From Crotophaga sulcirostris (lineage: Eukaryota; Chordata; Aves; Cuculiformes; Crotophagidae), in contig VYZB01000172.1 in NCBI GenBank assembly GCA_013397455.1, positions 248,001 through 312,000 on the forward strand: DNA of 64,000 nt, written 5' to 3'. Position 1 is the first letter of the stretch. Each line of letters starts with the position of its first letter. The notes beneath the pieces were generated by a model that worked only from the letters and a program-made list of their open reading frames with translations, was not told the origin of the DNA and ran no database searches. Positions 10,141 through 25,100 of the stretch are shown here, one piece after another. Position numbers and translations under genes: made by a program.

Positions 10141-13100
10141 GTGAGGCCGGCACGGCCGCCGGGCCTTTTCCCGCCCCGGGGTGCCGGGTGGGGCCTTCCC
10201 CGGGAGGGCGGGAGGAGGAGGCCGCCCGCGGGTGTGCGGCTGCTGAGGGGAGGATCCTGGGATCATGGAATGGTTTGGGCTGGAAAGGACTTTCGGGATC
10301 ACAAAATCATAGAATGAGTTGGGTCGGAAGGGACCTTAAAGATCACAGAATCACAAAACTGTAGAATGGTTTGGGTCGGAGTAACCTTAAAGATCACAGA
10401 ATCGTGGAATGGTTTGGGTCCTAAGGGACCTTAAAGATAATTCAGGTCTAGCCCCCCTGCTATGGGCAGGGACACCTCCCACTAGATCAGGCTACTTTCT
10501 TTACATTTTACCATCTTTTCTGCTTTATGTAATTTCTCCTACTTGATGGGTTCCAGTCACATTTCTCTTGTGTAAACACTACCTTGCAAAATACTGTTTT
10601 TCTAGTCTGGATGTGCCTGCTGCGTTCTGGGGAAAATTTTATACTTTAACATAGATTTCTTCCAAGTGTAGAATGGTTTGGGTTGGGTTGTAAGGGACTG
10701 TAAAGCCCATTCAGTTCCACCCCCCTGCCATGGGCAGGGACCCCTCCCACCAGCCCAGGCTGCTCCAGGCCCCATCCATCCAGGCATTGAACACCTCCAG
10801 GGAGGGGGCATCCACAGCTTCCCTGGGCAACCTGTGCCAGGGCCTCACTCCCCTCATCGTGAAGAATTTCTTCCTAATGTCTAATGTAAATCTTCCCCTT
10901 CCTGTGTAAAGGATGGCAGGGCTCCTCGACCTGTCGAGCTATGGAAGGAGGGAGGGTGGGCGGGCTGGCTTGTCCAGCCCCTGGGGAGAACGGGGCTACT
11001 GGGGCAACTGTTAAACCCTGCATCTTGATTTCTTGAGGACTGTGAGATGGAAGGTGTTTCTCCTCCCTCCTTTTTTCTCTCCACTCCCCTGGTTCCTCTC
11101 TTCTCTTCCCTCCCCCGTTCCCTCATCCTCCCTCAGTGAGGAGGCTGCTTCGTATGTTTTACCTGTCCATCTTTGAGGAAGGAGAGAGGAAAGTGGGAAA
11201 AGGGAAAGAAGACTGCAGGCATGGGTTTTAGGCCTTTTTGTTTTAATATTGGTAGTTAAGTCTCTTTCAAGATGACCATCTCTAGGTACTGTCTTTCATC
11301 ATCTATAACAATAATCAGGTATAATAGTATTTTAATTTTCTGACATACTGGCTTTGTCCACTTATGCCAGCAGCCATTCTTGTAGGGCAGCTGAGGGTGG
11401 GAATACTCCGTGGGAAAAGCAATTTAATGTGTCCAAAGTGGTTTTCTACTTCCTGTTTCTGCCAGATGGGTAGTACTGATGTTAGCATAATACAGGTGTG
11501 TGTTTCTTTAGCTGTATTAAGTGTTTCATATTGGTGGTGCAGGCTTACATTCTTATGTGGCTTTCCTTTTAACAAGGAAGAACTTGCAACTATAGCCAGT
11601 GGTTCAGGGACTGAAAGGCAGAAATGGCATGTGAAGATTTATTTGACCTGTCTGGAAAATAACTTGATCTTAAGTTGACTCTTTTAATAAAAAAAAAATA
11701 AATAAAATCACTTGCTAGAAGTCCCACCTTGCTCTAGGAATGTTACAGTCTTCCAGTAGCTTCCTTGGAGCCATATTAGTACATGGATCTTTAATGAGAA
11801 AAGTAGAAGGCTAGATTTTAGAGTGGAGAGTTTAAGAAAACCCACTAAGCCATTACAGGGCTTACGAAGGGGGAAACAGTCCTTTAGTTTTGCTCAACTA
11901 AGATGAATAGTTGGCTTACAGAAAAGATGTCTAATGGAATACAAAAAGTGCGTGGCTGGATCACAGCTACCTCTTGGTTAGTGGGCATAACTTCATAGCA
12001 AATGGATTGAACTACTATTAAAAAAAAATCTTCAGTATTAAGTAATACAAGACTTTACAATATAGTATGGAAATATCTTCCTGTAAGCTCTGTAGGTTTT
12101 CACATGGCTACTGTGTTTTTGTTTAAAATGCACTTTTTGTGTGAAGAGTTATATTTTGAACTTTCAAGCGTAAGTTAAATGCTTTTTATATTGTCTGATG
12201 AAAGACTTATTTAATGGCAAGTTTAATCTTACGAAATAAACATTTTTACTATGTGTTTGTTGCAAGCTTGCTTTCTTGTTCTGAGAACAAATGAATGGAT
12301 CTCCCATCTGTATCTGAAACATTTCACCTTTCTGGGCCTTCTAAACAAACAACTTGAATATTTGGTATTCTGAATGATAATGGAAAGATATCTTAAACTA
12401 ATTGGCACACCCCCAGCGTTTTGGTTGCTTGTCTCAATTAACATGCACAATACCAGTTCTTCATGATCTTTAACATTAATGATCAGTCCTTAGCTTTAGT
12501 ATTAGCATAATTTTCCTCTTGTGTTGTTTGGCTAATTGGAGATATGAAATGTTTGAAACGTGGGCTACAAGTTTGAACGTGTCATTGAGAGGCAAGGATA
12601 ATGATCTCTTTAAGAACTCATGGGAATGCTTTGCTTTTTCTCAGCTTTCAATGTCTGGCTTCTACTTTTAAGCCTGTTTTCAGGATGTAGCTTAGGAGGT
12701 TCAGATGAGCACAGCTGCTGTAATTGGTTTTGTCTTCAGTTTGTTGAAGTTGTCATTCAGCTTTTGCTGCTTCAAAGTAAGATTTTTTTTTTGGTGACCT
12801 GTTTTGGGAAGCTGGCTTTCAAGGGTCTGAGGAAAGCATGTGGTAGTCTGCCTCGGGTAAGAGTAGGTTAGATGCTTTAGAGGTCCTGCACCTTTTCTTC
12901 TGGACTTTTAGGCCTTACATGAAGCGCTTTGTCTTTTCCTCTACCACATCATTTGAAGCTGGCATAGTCAAGATACATGGGATATATTTTAATTTTCCAT
13001 CTCTGATAATAATACCTTAGCTTCATAACTGTGAGCTTCCATTGGCCTAGTGCTAACTTCTTGTGAATTGCAGCGCAGACTCGTAAGACTGCCTCTGATT

Positions 13101-16100
13101 CCCAAAGGGTGAAATTAGTGGTCTAAACAGGCAATGTGTTGAAGACAAGAAGGAAAGCCAGTATGATGTGATGAATTGTGTAAAAGATCACAAAGCAGAA
13201 TGCTGGCAATGAAACCATAAACGGAGTAAGTTTAAGGCTTCTCCCGACTTGCCCACCTTCGAAGCCGCAGAAACATGATTTTCCTCCTACCTGAGCAGAA
13301 AATGATCTCTATGTGGGGAATATGGACACAAAAATTTTAGGCATTGTCTGCTGCTTTTGCTAGCCAGTAGTGTGTTGAAATTCAAAATTGAACCTTGCCT
13401 TTCTAAATCTTATTTCATGTCATTGATACCTTTTTTATTGTTTCCCCCATCTCCAGACTTGCCTTCCAGCCAGTCCCTTTCAGGCTCCTAGAATGCTGTA
13501 TAACCAACTGAGTTGAACACAATACAGTGTGATACTACATTTTTTTCTGGATACTTTCAGTTTAAAAAAAAGATCAGATCTGCTTGTGCAAACCTGTCTG
13601 AAGATGTCTTTCATGAAAACAAGTGCTAGGATCACAGTTCTTTTATTCTTAAACGTTTGGTTCTGATTATTTTTTGAACAGTCACTGTTTTTATATCATG
13701 CTGCAATAGAAGTGAAGAGACAGCTTTTCAAATAACACAAAATCTTAGTCCCTTGCTATTTACTTGAATTAGTTGGTAGTGTTTAGGCCCCATATTAGGG
13801 CATCTCTGCAGATCATTGGTTCCACACACCTTCATCTGCAGTTTTTCTACAGTTGAAACGTTTCATTGATTCTCTTGGTGAATTCCTGCACTTAAATGTA
13901 ACTTGGAGAATAGACAAAAACTGCATGTCTTTGTCATAACTTGGAGCAGTTACATAACATTGGATTTGTCTTGAACTCAAGTGTTGCTAAAGTTGTATCA
14001 AGACAGTTGATTAACTCTGAGTACTGAAGGAGTATGTGTACATGCTTTTTCCCTCTTAACTGCCATAACTTTTATATGTAGTTCTTAAAATACTGGTGTG
14101 TAGAATTCATAGGATCATTCTTAGAAATAATCAAAAGTTTGAGGAAAGCTAGTCTGTTGCATTCTAGAATTAACCATATTATGAAAGAACTGATAATTCT
14201 GATTTGTCAAGACACTCCTAGTAACTATTACAAATACTTAAGGAAAGGATGTTCTCTTTTACAACCAGTAGTTTGATGAAATTATGATAAGAAGTTATAT
14301 ATTATATGCTTCAAGAGGCTGAGTATAGAAACATGACTGACCTCAAATGTGTGCTAATGAAAAATGCATGGATGAACTGTGCCTCTGAGGTAGGACTGTG
14401 GCAGAGCTGGTGCTCTGCCTGGACTAAGTATTCCTGATTCTGCATCTATGCAAATCCACTCAGGTGTCAGTGTAGGTACTCTACATTTTAGTGTACATAG
14501 TTTTTTTGCTGTCTACTACTATGATCAGTGGAGAATAGATTCTGTAGTTCATTGATCTTTTGCGCATTGATGTGTAAAATGATGAGAAAAAATTAATAGA
14601 AAGCCTTTAACTTAAATGACAACTGTAATGAAATAATGGAAGATTTCTCCTGTTTTGACAGATAAGCAGAGATCTACAGTGACAACAGAACAGCTCCTTT
14701 TCCACTCTGCTGCTGGTTAAACATGTCTTTAGATATTATTGATACTTTTTTTTTTTCTGACAGTATCTTGTGGTGTGCTGCGACTGAAAATCCAGCAAAA
14801 CCAATAATTAGTTTTGAAATAGATGGGTTCCCTGATGGAAAGGTGGTGCTGGCGCAAAGGAGACTGTGAGGATGGTATCGCCCCTTTAGGCCACAGCCTG
14901 TGTTGTGTTAGCACTGGCTTATGCTGATCATGAGTCTGCAGTCTTTTGAACTTCATAGTTGATTTATGGAATAAATAATTTTGTAGGGAGGCTAGTCTTT
15001 AATAGTTCATTTGTAGTAAATGTCTTATCTGAGAATCACATGCAACTTGGATTTTTTTTATTCTAGAAAATGATACCTTTTTTCCTTAGGTACTTGTTGT
15101 ATGGCAGTTTCATGTTTGCTTCAGAGTAACTTGTGTACATTAACTTTTATGATAATGTTGTCATGTAACCTAATTATTTTACAGAGACCTTATAATTAGA
15201 AATTAGGGAGAAGTTTGTGAAGGCTTGAAAAGCGTGCACACTCAAAGTTGAAGAGTTAATTACTTAGTAGTCTTAAGCTTACGCAGTATTTAAGTAGTTA
15301 AGTAGTACTAATTGTTAACTGTAATGTGAGTATGTTAGTCATTCCCAAAATGTAACTGAGGGCCTCATAAAGCAATTTAAATGTTTGCATCCATCAAGGG
15401 ATTTACTGACAGGGTTTTTTTTTTAAACTAAGTAGTGGCATTACATGCACAATTCTGTTTTGTAAGCCTGCAACCACAGAGTGAGAGCTGAGAAAACCCC
15501 TAGGAACCCCCTTGAAGAGGCTCTTTGGAGATGCTGGCTATTGAGACTTATTATTTTTTATTTGCGAATAAGGTGCTTTCTGTTGCATACATCTCTTGCT
15601 TCCCTGGTTTCAGGATTCTCTGCAACTGTAGAGTTTTGGATTTTTTGTTTTGTTTTGAAACAAAAAAATTTCAGTTCCATAATTCAAAGCGTCAGTGTTC
15701 AAGGGTGAATAGTAAGTGGTTGTTCAGTAGGCTTCATGTGACATTTGCTGTACTGAGTTAAACTGTGTTCTTTTTAAAAGGAGCTAAAATATAGTTGTTA
15801 AATGTTTGATTTTGGCGATATGGGACTTTTTATTTCAAGCTCCAGTTAGTTCTCTGTCACTTGTTAGGTGTTTACATCCTATTGATATTTTAACAGTTGT
15901 GTTGTAGTTCTAAACCTAATTTCAGATTCAGGTATCTGTTTCCTCAGAGCCTTATCTCATAGATAAGTCAGTCTCAGAAACTGATGCTGAACAAGGTGCG
16001 CACACCACACACCCCCACAGTCACTTGACCTCTTGTTTTGGCTGTCATCTATCACTTTGCGTAGGTCATCATTATCTTCTCTGCAGAGCTTATCCAGGTT

Positions 16101-19100
16101 AGAAGAGCCATTGTATATCATCTTTAAGACAGCTACATTTGTGTTAGTATATCTGGGCTGCTACAGTAGGACATATTTTTAGCACTTGACTCTGCCAATT
16201 TACCGGCTATTCCAGTTTATTATCCTTGAACTTTTTTTTGTTTTGGGATGTTGAAGTCATTCAGTGGTTTAAGAAGTGCTTAAGGTGAACTTCTGTTGAG
16301 TCAAGTTAGAGAAACATATTTGCTTTGTATTTGATTTATAAAATGGCCTAGAGTTCAGGAGGAATTGACTAGCAATAGAAGAATAACTTAAAATAATCAC
16401 ATCCGGATTGTGCAGTCCACCCTGACTACTTCACTGTCTAATATTAGTTATAAAAGAATGTGGTCTTTTATTTCTTTGCCACTCATGTGCTGGTATCTTA
16501 CCTGTATCTGGCTGTCTTTCATCATTCGGGTTCTGAATACTTAATTTCAATGCTTTTTTTAATCCGAAAACTGTTGTTCTTGCTGTCAATTCATATCTAT
16601 CTTGGCATTGTAGTGGCCAGGCCAAGCAATGAAGGGAATTGGCTTGTTTCATGTATGCAGGTGTTTCAAGATACACTTAAGTGCTGCTGGAAGCTTCTGC
16701 AGAGTAATTGCGTTAATGTGGTGGTGCTAGTTTGTCACCAACTTTCTCGCATCCCCATGGTGATTTGATTCTGATGGCCTCTCTCCCAGCAGTGGCTGTA
16801 TGCTACGTTCCCTTTGCCTACCAGCCTCCAAACTCAAAGTCAAGATACTTGGACCTGCAAACTTGAACATACATTCTATGGGCAATCTCATTGACCTCTT
16901 TGAAAAGGAAACACACCATTTCTCAAACTGTGGTAAAATTCACCAGGAGTATCAGGTTAACTTTTTCATAACAGAAGTTTAATGAACTTTAAGGTTAAGT
17001 ACTCATTGTACAACGTGCCTCTTATGAATTATATTGCATCTGATTTGTCCTTTCTGGTGGTAGCCTCTCAAGTGGCTTCTTACAGATAGACTTAGAATCG
17101 TGTTACCAAGGGTGCTACACTTATTCAGCTTGCATAAAAACTCAGGTTAGCTCTCACTGTGGAAGGGTCAGTGATCTTGTGCTTAAGTTTCAGTGCTGCT
17201 TGACTTAAATATTAGTTGGGTATTGCAATAAAAAGCTTGAAAGCTTATGAAGTGTTTACAAAGATGTCATGCATCTTCTCATACCAAGATATGAAGCATG
17301 CTATGAAACAGAAGCTGGTCCAGAGATTTTGGGATGAGTGCTGACACTCCTATTCTGCTACATGTTAACCGTAATTCAGAAGCAATTGAGCCAAGTCTTT
17401 ATTTGAATCCATACTAGAAAACTTCAGGAAAAAAAGGAACTGCTTAGTGCTGATGACTGTTATGGGATTTTAACCTACTGACGCTCATTTTCTCAAAACC
17501 TCTTTTTAAATGATGTTTTCATTCAAGGTCAGTTGGCATATCAGAACCAACCTGTAGAAGGTTAAAGCCTGATTTAACGTTTTCAGATGGGTCAATAGTC
17601 TGTTTGCTTGTAGTGGGTTATAAGTGAAATCCCTTATGCCTGTGTGTTTCTCTGTAGTTTCTTCCTGTATGTCTAAGATAGCAGGTAACTAAATCAGCTC
17701 TAGAGAAGAGATGTAGAACAGCTTGAAACTAATGGGCATGTTTCTAGCCATCTTCATGGGAGCTCAATTTCCACCACCAGGATGGAAACCTGGAGAACAC
17801 AAATATGGGTGATTAGCTGTGGCAATCAAAGCCAGCATAATCTCAGTGAAAATAACTGCCTTCCAAGTTAAACTACTAGAGTTTCTTGCATTAAAGTGGT
17901 GGCTCTTCATTGTTAGAATTCCCTTAAGGATTAGGGGCTCAGCTGTACTATGTCCCAGCATCTAAACTGCACTGGTAGAGAAACAGGAATACCCTGGCCA
18001 GGCTAACAAGTAGGTGTTCCTAAGAAGTATAGATTGCTGAAAACTAAGACTGAAAAAGAAAAATGATCCACCATAGACGCCTGCTTACACTGTTTGCAGA
18101 TGAAATACCACGAGTACCTGCCAAGTATTAATTGACATTTAAATATGTTGTGTACATTTTTGGGACAGACTTAGTTTCATTTGTGCAATGCCAGTCCCGG
18201 TTAATCTCACTGTGGATGCTTTAAGAGTAATCTGCAGAACATGGGCCGTTATACTAACCAGCACTGCTGGCTTGTTAAAATATTTCAGAATTCGACACTT
18301 CAGGGTGTCAGCTTTGGTGACTGCTTTCATGGGTAAATCGTAAATCTAACTCAAACAAGCAGAAGAGTTAACATGAACACTGCACAGAGCTTTTGAAAAG
18401 ATGACTTGGTCCAACATGAATGCTTTTTTAGCAGTGTTGCGTTTGCAGACTGTACTGTTAGTGTATCAGAGATACTGTGCACTAGCTACTTCCAACACTA
18501 TACACTCTGGCAGTGTGTGCCTTTCAGATCCTTCAACCGAAGATCATACCTTTTTTCTTTCATTTTCTTCTGACAGTAAGAGTGCTTTTGCTAATAGCCT
18601 TGCGGTGCCTTGAGAACACTTTTTAAAATAGTCTGTTCTTTGATTCATTTTAGTGTTCTGAGGTGTATCAAAGCCCAGAGCTGAAAAGTCAGTGTAACTG
18701 TTACTGAGGAGAGATGTTTTAAACAGATATATTCTGCAAAAAAATCTATCTTGTCTGGAATTTAATTTTATGTTTAAGACTTCAGTAGCTAATTTACCAG
18801 TTATGTCCAGTAGGTAACACCTGAAGATTTGGTAAGTAGAAAGGGAACACTTCTTGGGAGTAGAGTGGATTGAGTTGGGAGGGACATTTAAGATCATCCA
18901 GTTCTAACCTCTCTTGCCATGGACAGGGACACCTTCCACTAGACCAGGTTACTCAAAGCCTTGTCCAACCTGACCTTGAACACTTAGAGGGAAGGGGCAT
19001 CCACAACGTCTCTGGGCAGCCTGAGCCAGTGCCTCACCACCCTCAAGGTGAAAAATTTTCTCCTAATGCCTAATCTAAATCTCCCCTCTTTCATCTTAAA

Positions 19101-22100
19101 AACCTTTATTCCTTGTCTTATCACTGCATGCCTGCGTAAAACGTCCCTCTCCAGCATTCTTGTAGGCCCCCTTTAGGCACTTCTTAGCTTTGAAATTTTG
19201 TGCAGAGCATTCTTAGAGCAAAAGGAATCAAATTTTACTTGACAATATTCTTTGTAAGTAAAAGTTTACAATATTAGTTGAATTTCTAACCAAAGCCATA
19301 GATATCTTAATAGTATTTTGAGGACTTTTGTTCATGAAATGCAGCTTTTGTTTCTTTCTGAATTGTACTGGGAAGCTGAAAAGGTGTAATATTAGAGGAA
19401 AAGAACTTGAATGTGACTTTCTGACTTTTAGCATGCTTTTTCCGAACACAGTATATTGGTCTGTTTACTGTAGTGAATAGATAAAATCTAGGCTTTTTGA
19501 GAATGAATGTAACCTGGCTTCATAGCACTGCATACATCACCTGTCTTTGCCAGCTCAGTTGATTTGGTTACTTGTTAGTAATGGGGAATTTGAGGTCTGT
19601 CACAAATCAGTTACGTGACTGAGGATTAAAATATGAGGCGTTTTTTTGTTTGCTTTTTTGTTTTTGTGAAATGGATGGACAAGGACCTATCCTGCATGTA
19701 GTTCAGAGGATGTAATGTGGGAATCAGTCTGCCTCATTAGATTTTGAGTCCTAATTCTGGGCTTGTTTAAGAAATGGGAATGGGGTGGACAGAGTCAGCT
19801 TTGTTAAATACTAGTTAGTTTTGGTGCACCCATGAGACAAGTTGTGTTTTCTAAGATTCTCTCTTTGAATGATCAAAAGCTTTCTACGTGTCAGAAGCAT
19901 GATTTACCTGACACATAGGTAGGAGATGTGTTGCTATATTGTCATTTTTTGGTATGGAAATTAAGTAGCATAAGGTGATAAAATCTGCATTTTAGTTTAA
20001 CCAGTTCTTGACCCAAATAGATTACTTTCCTGGGTGTTTGTATGTGGTGACTTCATTGTCTGGAGCAGACTTTTAATGGATCCACCTTGTGTCCAGCACT
20101 TCTAAACTAATTTTTTTTGTCACTTTTTAGTTTGCCTGAATTATAAGAGATAGATGCATTTTTACTTTTAGTGTAGGGTTTTTTTTCCCCCACTTAATGC
20201 AGAACTCTTACCTTGCTGATAAGTCTGTCCAATATGATGAGAAAAATTCAGTGCTCCAAGGAGAAATCCTTTAGAAGAGTCTATAGTGCAAAAATTATTC
20301 TCAAAAGCATTTCCTAAGAATGAAAACATACTAGCATTGGATTTTCTGTTTGTATGTGAGAGTGGTGGCTCTGCTGTTTGAGAATTTGGTGTGGAAATTA
20401 ACAAAATCAAATCATATTGGGAATTAAACATGTGTTTTAAGAAAACCTAGATTTGCTTTACCATAGCGCTGCTTTCCTCAGAGGGCAGAAGAAAAAATAA
20501 ACCTTATCTTTCAGGAGAAATCTCTTTTTAAGGTCAGAGTGTAATGGTAAATGAAAATACCTTAGTAGATACACTTAGAAAACACAGAATAGATTTTTCA
20601 ACAGCAATTTGTAAATTGGAAGCTTGTAATCAATTGCATGTTAATGGGAATGGGGTAAAATGCTTAAGACACTCAGAGATGCGATACACCACAGCAGCCT
20701 GAAAATGATTTTTTAAAGTGTTTTCTTGGTATTACAGCTGCAAACACGTGAATGTTTTAACTGTTAGCAGATGAGAGGGAAGTATCACAGTGATATGGAG
20801 GGATTGACTGTTCAGTTTGCTCATAAACAAGAATAAGGGTTGGTTATATAAAAATGAGTGAAATTCAAATGGAAAGCAGGTTCTTCACATGAGTTTTTGT
20901 GGATCGGTGAAACTCCCTGTCGGAGAACTTCATAGGTGTAAAATTTATGCGGGCTCAAAGGGAAGCTGAAGTATGTGAAAGAAATCCATGAAAGTTACCA
21001 GATTGCATCAGGCTCAGGAAAACCTGGAAATAGTTGAGGGCTGGAGAACACGCTGGAGTATCATGGGCTTTTGTTTTTGTTTTTGGAGATGGGTTGAGAG
21101 GGAACTTGTCATATCATAAAGGGGGAAGAGTGAGCAAAGAATTACAGCAGATAAGAGAGAAAAGCCAGTGGGTCATCTAAGTATTTTCACATTTTGAAGT
21201 ACAAAATTAGAGTAAAATGTTATAACAATAATGAGAATAGGAAAAACACATTTGATTTGTTTTTTTGTGTTTTAATATAAATTTGGATAAATAGGTATTA
21301 GAGAAACTTAAATTTCTATTTATTCTTTTTTATCACTTTTTATTAGCAAAACCTAATAGGAAGCTGACATTCCTGTACTTGGCCAATGATGTCATACAGA
21401 ACAGCAAAAGGAAAGGACCAGAATTTACAAAAGACTTTGCTCCAGTAATAGTGGAGGCTTTTAAACATGTTTCAAGGTACAGTAAGCTGTTATGTACAAT
21501 GTCCTTCATCATACTGTGTTTGAGGGGGATGTTGAGAAGCCCTCAGTTCATCTCTTCTGACCCAGCTAATCCTTGTATGCTATTTGTATACTTGGAGTCT
21601 TGTTAATTTAATTCAGTGTTCTTTTGATCTTGTATAGTCTTAGTACTGTTGAATAAAATTACACCATAAATTCATCTGCATTCAGTACCTTTTGCCTTAG
21701 AAAGCTGTTAGCTATGCCTTAAATTAAGACTTACTTTCAGTCTGCGTTTATATGTTGCAGTAGTTAGATATGTTTCATTACTATTGTTGCATGATTTGTT
21801 TTTTCAGAGCAGCCATTCATCTCATTGCATGAGGATGCTAGAATCTTGATGCAGAATTATTGTCACATGGTACACAGCTATTTAAGCGACAGAATGCAAT
21901 GTTTGCATAATAGGGCTACAGACCTACAGATGTATGGAATGAGCAAGCAGACAGAGAGAATTGGATTTCGGCTGCTTTTTTATGCACTTGCTAAGACGTA
22001 TTGAACTGGTCTTTGCTATTTTTTCTTTAAAACTGGATTTTATTATTTTCTGAGATTATTTGACTTCTGATACTTTGATAAAGTATGGCAAGGATCTTTT

Positions 22101-25100
22101 GTGAAGGATAATCATACGATACTGCTGTACTTTTACCTGTTGCTGATTTTTGGTTTTTTTCTTGTGACAGTGAGTCTGATGAGAGTTGTAAGAAGCACCT
22201 TGGCCGAGTGCTCTCTATCTGGGAAGAAAGGTCTGTTTATGAAAATGATGTATTAGAACAACTTAGGCAAGCTTTGTGTAAGTATTTTGTGTGTGTGTGT
22301 GAAGACTCAGTTTCTTGTTTGAAATATTATTTCTCTGAATCCTCTGTTTGTTTTCATTTAGATGGAGACAGAAAGGGAAGGAAGCGCACGTATGAACAGA
22401 TAAAAGTTGATGAAAATAACTGTTCACCTCGAGGTTCTCCCACTGACCCTCCACAGGTAAAAGCATGTTTATAAAATTCTGTATTTGCATATGTTGGATA
22501 CAGAATTTTTCAGTTACTTTTGGTTTTGAATGGTCTCCTTTTTTCCTTTTAATGAGATGCTGTTTCTGAGCAAAGGTGACTACACCTGAAATTTTTCTTC
22601 ACAGTACTTTAGGTTACAAGTGGAGCTGAGAAGTTGAGCATGCTGTAACTTCAATCAGTTTGATGCTAACCCGGAGTGTATAAATTATATATCCAGCTTT
22701 GTCCAATTCAGGATTTCAGCATTAGGTTCTACAATGTTTTGGATTCGCATTTGGTGTCCAGGGCAGTAACCACTAACACGTGCATTAGAATAAGACTGTT
22801 ATCAGCTTATCAATAAAATATTTCTCAATGTTGCAGTCATGATGGATGGAAAAAGTTCTTGTCTACCTTGCATTGTTATGGCTCTTATAATTCTTGTGGG
22901 TTTTTTTTGTTATGGTACTGCCCCATCTCAAAAAGCATTTTCTTATGGCTAGGAATGAATGTCCTCAAATAATTGCTATGTAGTATGTTTCTCTGTGGCA
23001 GACATCTGGGGTTCTATGAACATCGACTCTACTTCCAAAAGAAGTATACTGATCTAGTCTGATGTGATAGTGAAGCAAAATTACAAGAAAAATGATTTCA
23101 AAAATGTGTGGTAAAATGAAAGGTACTGTAAAATAGTCACCACTGTAAAAAAAAAACCCAACAATTGAAATGAAAAATCTATTTCAGGAGGGTGATCTTT
23201 GAAACTGGGAACACTGCAAAGTTTTTCTGAGAATTAATGGTTTAATTCTGTTTTGTTTTCGGTCTGAGAAGGTGTAGAATGTTGCTATAATGCGGATATT
23301 GTAAATGCTTTTAAAATTACCATCAAATTGATGCTGTAAGCTTATTGTAAAATAGTGTTTTTTACTAGGATCTGTTTATTTAAACTAGTTCTCAATCTTG
23401 CATGCTTTTTTCAGACCACAGATCTCATTAGAGCATTACAAGAACTAGAAAACGCTGCCTCTGGGGATGCAGCAGTTCATCAGAGAATAGCTTCTTTGCC
23501 TATAGAGGTCCAAGATGTGTCCCTGTTAGACAGAATAACAGGTGAGGGTTGGGGATCCAGTTACTGAAATACTGTTCTGGTAACTTAACAGAATATAATG
23601 AAGTCATGCTTTGCTTGTTTTTTTTTTTCTGCTTGCTTTTTAGATAAGGAATCTGGAGAACAACTTTCCAAAATGGTAGATGATGCATGTATGTTGCTGG
23701 CGGATTACAATGGCAGGTTGGCAGCTGAAATAGATGATAGAAAACAGCTAACTCGAATGTTGTCGGACTTTCTCCGATGTCAAAAAGAATTCCTTGCAGA
23801 GAAAGAACATAAGCTGGAAGTGCGTAATGTTTTGTTTTGGTCTATTCTTCACTAAAACTTGTTCTTGCAAATGTTTTTAGTTTGCCTAAACAAATTTTCT
23901 TTCCAGAGGTAAATATTTAATCACCACTGTCAGGTCTTTGCTTCCAGCACATTTTTAACAAGAGCTTTTTTGGTTCTAGTGTTCTAAATCTGTTAAACCA
24001 GCTCAAAATTAGGTAATTTTGCAACTGTAATCACTTTAATGTTTGTCTTTTTGTTTTTTTAACCTATTCAGTCTTCATTATTTGTACAGGCTTAGTTTTA
24101 GTAGTGCAGACAGAAGGTCTTATCCTGAATGGCACAAACTTAATTCTTCAAAGAGGAAATGTTTTCTTTTAATTCTTTTCAGTAAGTCTTACTTATGTAT
24201 CAGATTGTTTAATAATATCCTTTTTGTAAGTAGAATAGTTTTCTGGTAGTTGTAGATTTGTGAAGCCACAAGGATAAGAATTTAATTACTGGTTTCAGCA
24301 CAACTTTTAAACCTGACTCAAGCATCCATTAAACCCAGTAAAATGTAGTTTTAGATTCTGCAGCCTCTAAAACAGCTGATAAGGAGCATTTGTAGCACTA
24401 ACACCATTAGGACAGGACAAACCATTAATAAAAGAAAGATGCAGAGTGAAACAGCTCATTATGAGCAAATGATCCCCGAAGTTATTCTGTTCTTCACTAT
24501 TACTAGTCATCTGTTTTCCTTTCCTTCCAAATAATACTGTCAAGCCCCCTGTTGAAGATTCCATGTATCCTAAATAGGTCTATAATTTCATGTCCATTGC
24601 TTCCAAAATCCCTTGTCTCAGCTTTGAGACATGGGTTCCAGCGCTAACTTAGGTATTACAGTAGTATGAACTTAAACTGCGTCTTTTTGCAAGGTAACTA
24701 AACAGTTGTCTTGCCCTGTAAATGCAGTGTACGCATGTAGTCCTTACTTGGTGCACAAATTAATTGCTCTTCAGGTTTTATATCACACAGGCCTGTCAAG
24801 AACATTGTCTTCACTCTATGCTATTTTTAACCTTTTATAATTTCATAACTCGAGTTCAGATTTTGTGGTCTTTGTTCAGGAAAATGCTGTTCACAGTGTA
24901 TCTGAAGTGATCGTTCATATCAGTTGTGTCATTCGTAGACTGCTCTTTTTGCCTGACTTCCTTTGCTCTCTGCCTCACAGAAAAGCAATTGATGATGGTT
25001 CTTCCTGTCAACTTCACTGTGTTTATCCTGTGGGAAGAATATCAACCAGCTTCATGTAGCATAGATCATATGCAGAGTAGTGCTAGTTGCAGCACCAGCT

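Larger units (their letters stand above)
9576..10260. promoter_or_regulatory. RPRD1A: CpG-island promoter of RPRD1A
   Basis: This stretch is strongly GC- and CpG-rich in an otherwise AT-rich window, and it surrounds exon 1. It contains GC boxes, an ETS site and a YY1 site, with no TATA box in the readable part. That is the usual layout of a broadly expressed vertebrate gene. The transcription start probably lies in or just before the gap at 9794-9976. The island is bounded on both sides by CR1 tail repeats. Confidence 0.88.

Noticed and set aside
9465..10364. Long open frames (up to 299 codons) across the promoter on both strands
   Set aside because: They read through the run of N and through CR1 tails; only the 9990-10140 portion is real coding sequence.
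22278..22361. Intron 3 checked as a possible host of a C/D snoRNA because it is only 84 bp
   Set aside because: No C box (RTGATGA) near the 5' end; only a GT run and a pyrimidine tract.
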